Below are positions 59,368-64,000 of a DNA stretch of 64,000 nucleotides, in pieces (position 1 is the stretch's first letter; every line of letters begins with the position of its first letter). Below the pieces are notes generated by a model. The model saw only the letters and a list, made by a program, of their open reading frames with translations, was not told the DNA's origin and ran no database searches. A program made the translations under genes and the position numbers. Source of the DNA: Paracandidimonas soli. Its GTDB lineage: Bacteria > Pseudomonadota > Gammaproteobacteria > Burkholderiales > Burkholderiaceae_B. The stretch covers positions 124,001 to 188,000 of the forward strand of contig NZ_SMBX01000003.1 in NCBI RefSeq assembly GCF_004342005.1, given 5' to 3'.

Positions 59368-60246
59368 TCAGCTGCGTTGCGGCTTGCCGTGGTCCTGCGC
59401 CAGTGTCTGCGGTGCGGGGAAGGGCTCCGTGGGGGCCGAGTTCGCGCCGGTGGTGTCGGACGGCATGCGGATGGGCTGGTGCACGCGGTCCGCGGGCACC
59501 AGGGTGTCCGGAGCGTCCGGGCTGGTCCATACGGGGTCGGTGATTTCCGCGAATACCTGTTTCAGCCTTTCTCCCCATGTGCGGCGGATCGTGGCGAAAT
59601 ACTGGTTGTTTTCGTCGATGCTGGCGAAGTGGGTGACGCGCAGCGACCCGGTTTCGTAGACCAGCAGGTCCAGCGGCATGCCGACGGAGACGTTGGAGCG
59701 CAGTGTGGAGTCCATGGAAACCAGCGCGCATTTGGCAGCCTCGTCCAGCGAGGTGTCGGCGCGCAGCACGCGGTCCAGGATTGGCTTGCCGTACTTGGCT
59801 TCGCCGATCTGCAGGTAGGGGTTTTCCGAGCTGGCCTCGATGAAGTTGCCGGCGGAGTAGATCTGGAACAACTGACAGGGGGCGTTGCCGATCTGTCCGC
59901 CCAGGATCAGGTTGATGTTGAAATCGATGCCCTGGCGCTGCAGCGCCTGCGCGTCGCGCTCGTGCACGCTGCGCACGGCTTCTCCGACGCGCTCCGCCGC
60001 GTCATGCATGCTGGCGGCATGCCAGAGAGAGGTGGCGCTGTTGCCGTCCTGCTGCGACAGCAGGTTGATGATGGACTGGCTGATGGCCAGGTTGCCCGAT
60101 GTCATCAGGACAATGACGCGTTCGCCCGGGCGTTCGAAGACGCGCAGCTTGCGAAAGGTGCTGATATGGTCGACGCCCGCATTGGTGCGGGTATCGGCCA
60201 GGAAAACCATGCCTGTATTCAGGCGGGCGGCTACGCAGTATGTCAT
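59368..60246 (-). CDS. Anbu proteasome-like peptidase
   Basis: A 292-residue Ntn-hydrolase of the Anbu group (ancestral beta-subunit-like proteasome relative). The start MTYCVAARLNTGMVFLADTR is nearly invariant in the family: after removal of Met, Thr1 is the nucleophile, with Asp17 and the Lys of STFRKLRVF completing the site. A proline-rich tail of about 45 residues after position 245 is not part of the core fold. It is the last gene of a four-gene minus-strand operon with ATP-grasp, alpha-E and transglutaminase-like proteins, the known Anbu context. Substrates are unknown. Confidence 0.94.
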   Translation of the reverse strand: MTYCVAARLNTGMVFLADTRTNAGVDHISTFRKLRVFERPGERVIVLMTSGNLAISQSIINLLSQQDGNSATSLWHAASMHDAAERVGEAVRSVHERDAQALQRQGIDFNINLILGGQIGNAPCQLFQIYSAGNFIEASSENPYLQIGEAKYGKPILDRVLRADTSLDEAAKCALVSMDSTLRSNVSVGMPLDLLVYETGSLRVTHFASIDENNQYFATIRRTWGERLKQVFAEITDPVWTSPDAPDTLVPADRVHQPIRMPSDTTGANSAPTEPFPAPQTLAQDHGKPQRS

Positions 60247-60354
60247 GATGGGTGTGCAATGCGATATATGCAGGGCTGCACGCCCGCTTCCCCTTTGGGA
60301 GCAGGCACGCCGGCGGCAATTGTAGCAATAGTGGCGGCCGAATTCATGCGGGCG

Positions 60355-61173
60355 TCATTGACCGGCCTGCACTGGCGCCGCGGAAGCCTGGACGACCACG
60401 CTGACCGACAGGCTTTCCTCACCTCCGCCCGTGCGCACGCCGCGCACGGGCGAGGCGGTGTCGTAGTCGCGCGCGACAGCCAGTCGGCATAGGTGATCCG
60501 AGGCGAACTGCTGGTTGGTGACGTCGATGCTGGTCCATCCGTGCCCTTCCAGCCAGACATCAACCCAGGCGTGGGTGGCGGCGTGATCGGCCGTCGTATG
60601 CAGATAGCCGCTGACGTATCGGCAGGGAATGTCCATGCTGCGCACGCACGACAGGAACAGGTGGGCGTGATCCTGGCAAACGCCGTGGCCCAGCCCCAGG
60701 ACGTGAATGGCAGGCGTGGTGACATCCGTGATGCCGGGTTCGTAGGCCACGCGGCGGCTGATCGCCAGCGACAGCTCCAGCGCGTCTTCCGGGGTATGCA
60801 GGCCGTGCGGCAGCACCTGGCGGCAGAACGCGCGGATGGTATCGTCGGCCTCCGTCAGGCGCGTGCTGACGCGGTAGGCGGCCAAAGGCAGGCGGCTGTC
60901 GTCCTCCAGGACCAGGCCATTGCGCAGCGGGCCGATTTCCACCAGGCCGGTGACGCGCAGCTCGATTTCGTCGTGCGGCTTGTTCAGCGTGAGTATATGG
61001 GTGATGTTGCCGTAGGCGTCCGTTTGCCGTTGCAGTTCCCCCGGAGCATCGATATGCCAGCGCAGGGTGCGCTGGTGCAGGTCGGTGCGCGGCGTCAGGC
61101 GCAAGGTCTGGATGCTGTAACTGACGGGCGTGGTGTAGCGGTAGTGCGTCGTATGCTGGATCAGGTGCTTCAT
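60355..61173 (-). CDS. Transglutaminase-like cysteine protease family protein (Anbu operon)
   Basis: A 272-residue protein with a bacterial transglutaminase N-terminal beta domain (about 1-85) and a papain-like core. The catalytic triad can be placed: Cys166 in GLGHGVCQDHAH, His201 in THAWVDVWLEGHGW and Asp217 in SIDVTNQ. It may hydrolyse or form amide bonds on peptides. It lies 21 bases downstream of the alpha-E gene and 108 upstream of the Anbu gene. Start ATG at 61173; no signal peptide. Confidence 0.93.
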   Translation of the reverse strand: MKHLIQHTTHYRYTTPVSYSIQTLRLTPRTDLHQRTLRWHIDAPGELQRQTDAYGNITHILTLNKPHDEIELRVTGLVEIGPLRNGLVLEDDSRLPLAAYRVSTRLTEADDTIRAFCRQVLPHGLHTPEDALELSLAISRRVAYEPGITDVTTPAIHVLGLGHGVCQDHAHLFLSCVRSMDIPCRYVSGYLHTTADHAATHAWVDVWLEGHGWTSIDVTNQQFASDHLCRLAVARDYDTASPVRGVRTGGGEESLSVSVVVQASAAPVQAGQ

Positions 61174-61194
61174 GTCGATTGCCTTTCTGCGGGT

Positions 61195-62151
61195 TCAGAC
61201 CGTCAGCGGAACAAGGAAGTCGCGGCTGATGCGGTTGCCCAGGTCGTTGATCCGTCCCAGGAAGTTGTCCAGGTAGCGGTGCAGGCCGCTGCCGCGCAGG
61301 ATATCTTCGATGCGGCCGTACTCCAGCTCGGCGCGCAGGCGGCCGGCCAACCGCTCGGTTTCGGCGGAGCGCTGGTTGGACACTTTGACCAGGTCGCGCG
61401 ACAGGGCGCGCATGCAGGCCAGCAGCGAACGGGGCATGTCGGCGCGCAGGATCAGCAGTTCGGCGACGCGCTCCGGGATGATGACGTCGCGGTAGACCTT
61501 GCGGTATACCTCCAGCCCCGAAACAGCGGCCAGCAGCGCCGACCAGCGATAGAAGTCGCGGCTGGCGTTGTGATCGCCCGATTTTTCTGCGGGAGCGGGC
61601 TCCTGTTCGTGGAACTTGACGTCGAGCAGGCGCGCCGTGTTGTCGGCGCGTTCGAGATAGCTGCCCAGGCGCATGAAGCGCAGGGCCTCGTCTTCGAGCA
61701 TGGTGCCGGAGATGACCCCGCGCACCAGATGGGAGCGGAATTTAACCCATTCGAAGAATCTTTCCGGATTGCGTTCGTATTGGGGCGCGCGCAGCAGGCG
61801 CAGCATTTCCAGCCAGGTGATGTTGTAGGTTTCCCATACCTCGGTGGTCAGGCTGCCGCGTACGGCGCGGGCGTTTTCGCGGCTGGCCCGGATGCACGAG
61901 TAGATGGACGATGGATTGGCCTCGTCGCGCACCATGAACTGCAAGACGTTCTTCGGCGTGACTTCGTCGTACATGGCATCGTAGGCATCCTGCAGCTCGG
62001 AGATGCGCAGCACGGCGCGCCAGGATTCCTCGTGCGTCTGCCCGGGCATCAGCGACATGTTCAAGTTGACGTTGAGCATGCGCGCCGTGTTCTCTGCGCG
62101 TTCGATGTAGCGGCACATCCAGAAAAGATTGTCGGCGGTACGGCTTAGCAT
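61195..62151 (-). CDS. Alpha-E domain protein (Anbu operon)
   Basis: A 318-residue all-helical protein of the alpha-E family. It starts MLSRTADNLFWMCRYIERAE, the hallmark of the family, and repeats the motif later as RLGSYLERADNTARLLD. The biochemical role is unknown; members always accompany circularly permuted ATP-grasp and transglutaminase-like genes and may help make or process a peptide tag. The ATG at 62151 lies two bases after the ATP-grasp stop; a longer frame from 62535 is a shadow of that gene. Confidence 0.92.
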   Translation of the reverse strand: MLSRTADNLFWMCRYIERAENTARMLNVNLNMSLMPGQTHEESWRAVLRISELQDAYDAMYDEVTPKNVLQFMVRDEANPSSIYSCIRASRENARAVRGSLTTEVWETYNITWLEMLRLLRAPQYERNPERFFEWVKFRSHLVRGVISGTMLEDEALRFMRLGSYLERADNTARLLDVKFHEQEPAPAEKSGDHNASRDFYRWSALLAAVSGLEVYRKVYRDVIIPERVAELLILRADMPRSLLACMRALSRDLVKVSNQRSAETERLAGRLRAELEYGRIEDILRGSGLHRYLDNFLGRINDLGNRISRDFLVPLTV

Positions 62152-62153
62152 AA

Positions 62154-63587
62154 CTAGTCCTCCAGAATCCAGGTGTCTTTGGTGCCGCCGCCCTGGCTGC
62201 TGTTCACGACCAGGGATCCTTCCTTCAGCGCGACCCGGCACAGGCCGCCGGGAACCGTCTGGATTTCCTTGCCGGAGATGACGTAGGGGCGCAGGTCCAC
62301 GTGGCGCGGCGCAACGCCGCTTTCCACATAGGTGGGAACGGTGGAAAGCGCCAGCGTCGGCTGTGCGATGTAGTTGTCGGGACGCGCCCGCACCAATTCG
62401 CGGAACAGGTCGATTTCCTGCCGGCTGGCCGTCGGGCCGACCAGCATGCCGTAGCCGCCGGCGCCGTGGACCTCCTTGACGACCAGCTTTTCCATGTTGG
62501 CCAGCACGTGCGAAAGCTCGTCTGGCTTGCGGCATTGCCAGGTGGGGACGTTCGACAGGATGGGCTCTTCGTCGAGATAGAAGCGGATCATGTCGGGCAC
62601 GAAAAGATAGGTGGACTTGTCGTCGGCGAGCCCGGTGCCGATGGCGTTGGCCAGCGTGACGCGGCCTGCCCGGTAGACCGATAGCAGGCCCGGCACGCCC
62701 AATGCGGAATCAGCGCGGAAGGCCAGGGGGTCGAGGAAGTCGTCGTCAATGCGGCGATAGATGACGTCCACCCGCTTGGGGCCGCGCGTGGTGCGCATGT
62801 AGACCGTATTCTGGTCGACAAACAGATCCTGGCCTTCGACGAGTTCGACCCCCATCTGCTGCGCCAGGAATGCATGCTCGAAGTAGGCGGAGTTGTACAT
62901 GCCCGGCGTCATGACGACGACCGTGGGATTGTCGGCGCCTTGCGGCGCGGTTTCGCGCAGGCTGTCGAGCAGCAGGTCGGGATAGTGCGCAACCGGTTCG
63001 ATGCGGGCGCGGCTGAAGATTTCGGGCATCAGCCGCATCGACATCTTGCGGTTCTCCAGCATGTACGAGACGCCGGAAGGCACGCGCAGATTGTCTTCCA
63101 GCACATAGAATTCGCCTTCTCCGGCCCGTACGATGTCGATGCCCGAGATATGGCTGTAGATGTTTTCCGCGACGTCGACGTCCTGCATCTCGGGGCGGTA
63201 TTGTGGATTCAGGAACACCTGCTCCGCCGGGATGATGCCGGCGCGGACGATATTGTGGTCGTGGTAGATGTCGTGGATGAACATGTTCAGGGCGCGCACC
63301 CGCTGCTTCAGTCCTTTGTCCAGGATGCGCCAGTCGTCCGCCGGGATGATGCGCGGAATCAGGTCGAAGGGGATCAGGCGTTCGTTGCCGTCGGCGTCGC
63401 CGGCCACGGAAAAGGTAATGCCCACGCGGCGGAAATTCAGGTCTGCCTCGACCTGCCGTTCGATCATGGATTCGGCGGGCTGCTCCGATAGCCATTGCGC
63501 AAATGCCTGGTAGTGCGGGCGGATATTGCCGGAAGCGTCCAGCATTTCGTTGTAGGCGACAGGCGGTTGCGATAGAGAGGACTTCAT
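62154..63587 (-). CDS. Circularly permuted ATP-grasp protein (Anbu operon)
   Basis: A 477-residue circularly permuted type 2 ATP-grasp protein. Landmarks are RVGITFSVAGDADGNERLIP near the N-terminus, YVLEDNLRVPSGVSYMLENR in the middle and the glycine-rich ATP loop VVKEVHGAGGYGMLVGP near residue 380. Such proteins are thought to ligate peptide or amide bonds at the expense of ATP. The ATG at 63587 has AGGAG about eight bases upstream; the open frame 29 codons further up lacks a site. It is the first gene of the Anbu operon. Confidence 0.93.
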   Translation of the reverse strand: MKSSLSQPPVAYNEMLDASGNIRPHYQAFAQWLSEQPAESMIERQVEADLNFRRVGITFSVAGDADGNERLIPFDLIPRIIPADDWRILDKGLKQRVRALNMFIHDIYHDHNIVRAGIIPAEQVFLNPQYRPEMQDVDVAENIYSHISGIDIVRAGEGEFYVLEDNLRVPSGVSYMLENRKMSMRLMPEIFSRARIEPVAHYPDLLLDSLRETAPQGADNPTVVVMTPGMYNSAYFEHAFLAQQMGVELVEGQDLFVDQNTVYMRTTRGPKRVDVIYRRIDDDFLDPLAFRADSALGVPGLLSVYRAGRVTLANAIGTGLADDKSTYLFVPDMIRFYLDEEPILSNVPTWQCRKPDELSHVLANMEKLVVKEVHGAGGYGMLVGPTASRQEIDLFRELVRARPDNYIAQPTLALSTVPTYVESGVAPRHVDLRPYVISGKEIQTVPGGLCRVALKEGSLVVNSSQGGGTKDTWILED

Positions 63588-63916
63588 GCTGCGGGCTCCT
63601 GGGGAACAGCGTGTTTCGCCGTTTTGCATAGGATGCTGCCGGATCCGAAGCAAGCCGCATGCCGACGCGGACATGATGCCATGCCAGGATTGCGCGGCGT
63701 CGTTCGGGCCCCGTACATCCGGCGGTCCTAGTGATTATGCACGATAGAGAGGCGGGGAATCGTCGGGCTGGGGTATGTCCCAATAAATCGTGGAGCAGGA
63801 CATTTTCGATGGCTCCATGCCGGTGCGCGGCGCCAAGTGATGCTACGCTTGGCGATATTGCGCGGCGGCGTCCATGCTCGCGCGTACGCTTCGATGATTT
63901 GAAAGGCAGTGATGCA
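63588..63916. other. Intergenic region upstream of the Anbu operon
   Basis: About 330 bases without a convincing gene. A minus-strand open frame of 71 codons lies here (63728-63943) but lacks a ribosome site and any recognisable motif. The region should hold the promoter of the Anbu operon and of a gene running off the right edge. Confidence 0.5.
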
Positions 63917-64000
63917 ATGCTTCAGCCTGGGTCGGCGGAACAAATGGCGGTTGCGGCTTGCGCCGCATTGCTTGGCGCGTTTGCAGGGGGATATGCCTGG
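63917..64000 (+). CDS. Possible gene start cut by right edge
   Basis: From the ATG at 63917 the frame reads MLQPGSAEQMAVAACAALLG and continues hydrophobic (GAFAGGYAW) to the edge, like an N-terminal membrane or signal segment. GAAAGG lies about ten bases upstream. An overlapping ATG at 63912 in another frame is also open but gives a basic, unpromising peptide. Only 28 codons are visible, so neither family nor reality can be judged. Confidence 0.3.
   Translation, partial: MLQPGSAEQMAVAACAALLGAFAGGYAW

Noticed and set aside
63728-63943. 71-codon minus-strand frame near the right edge
   Set aside because: No ribosome site, no motif, basic and His/Pro-rich composition; probably chance.

Overview
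The window looks like a chromosomal segment of a Gram-negative betaproteobacterium, most likely Alcaligenaceae (Bordetella/Achromobacter relatives). Pointers are the high GC content, a single-operon atp locus, a 13-gene nuo operon followed by a DUF2818 gene, a general-porin gene of Burkholderiales type, two Bug-type (tripartite tricarboxylate) binding-protein genes and many LysR regulators. I see no rRNA, tRNA, CRISPR array, prophage or insertion sequence.

Layout. 1-6764 (+): F1Fo ATP synthase operon atpBEFHAGDC; atpB is cut by the left edge. 6867-10316: LysR regulator divergent from a PrpF-family isomerase plus a Bug receptor, then a small ACT-like protein. 10672-18561: dipeptide/oligopeptide ABC importer (SBP, two permeases, two ATPases) with a CPG2-like M20 carboxypeptidase, divergent from a LysR gene. 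18581-23781 (-): a five-gene catabolic-type cluster (3-hydroxyacyl-CoA-dehydrogenase-like enzyme, BKACE enzyme, Bug receptor, LysR, MFS exporter). 23880-27974: malic enzyme maeB, a LysR gene, and the fluoride exporter crcB.

28073-35474 is the accessory part: four type II toxin-antitoxin modules (HigBA-like, BrnTA, HicAB, HigBA) in 7.4 kb, interleaved with a metal ABC importer and a porin. Two of the four toxins look broken (hicA by an in-frame TGA, higB by an internal deletion) while their antitoxins are intact. The metal ABC operon lacks a binding-protein gene but has a MntR-like palindrome upstream and a DtxR-like extension on one permease, which point to manganese.

35905-51215 (+): nuoA-N (complex I) and DUF2818. 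51261-58599: an iron/siderophore region with two TonB-dependent receptors, each behind a Fur-like box; an orphan OmpR-family regulator whose phosphoacceptor Asp appears replaced by Glu; a nucleoside deoxyribosyltransferase-like gene; a YncE-like beta-propeller; and four GTCAGT direct repeats at an exact 11-bp period. 58734-63587: a hemolysin-III protein, then the Anbu operon on the minus strand (ATP-grasp, alpha-E, transglutaminase-like protein, Anbu peptidase). A gene start may run off the right edge.

Functionally, complex I generates the proton gradient that the ATP synthase uses. The remaining islands cover nutrient uptake (peptides, small carboxylates, Mn, iron-siderophores) with local LysR, Fur-, MntR- or OmpR-type control.
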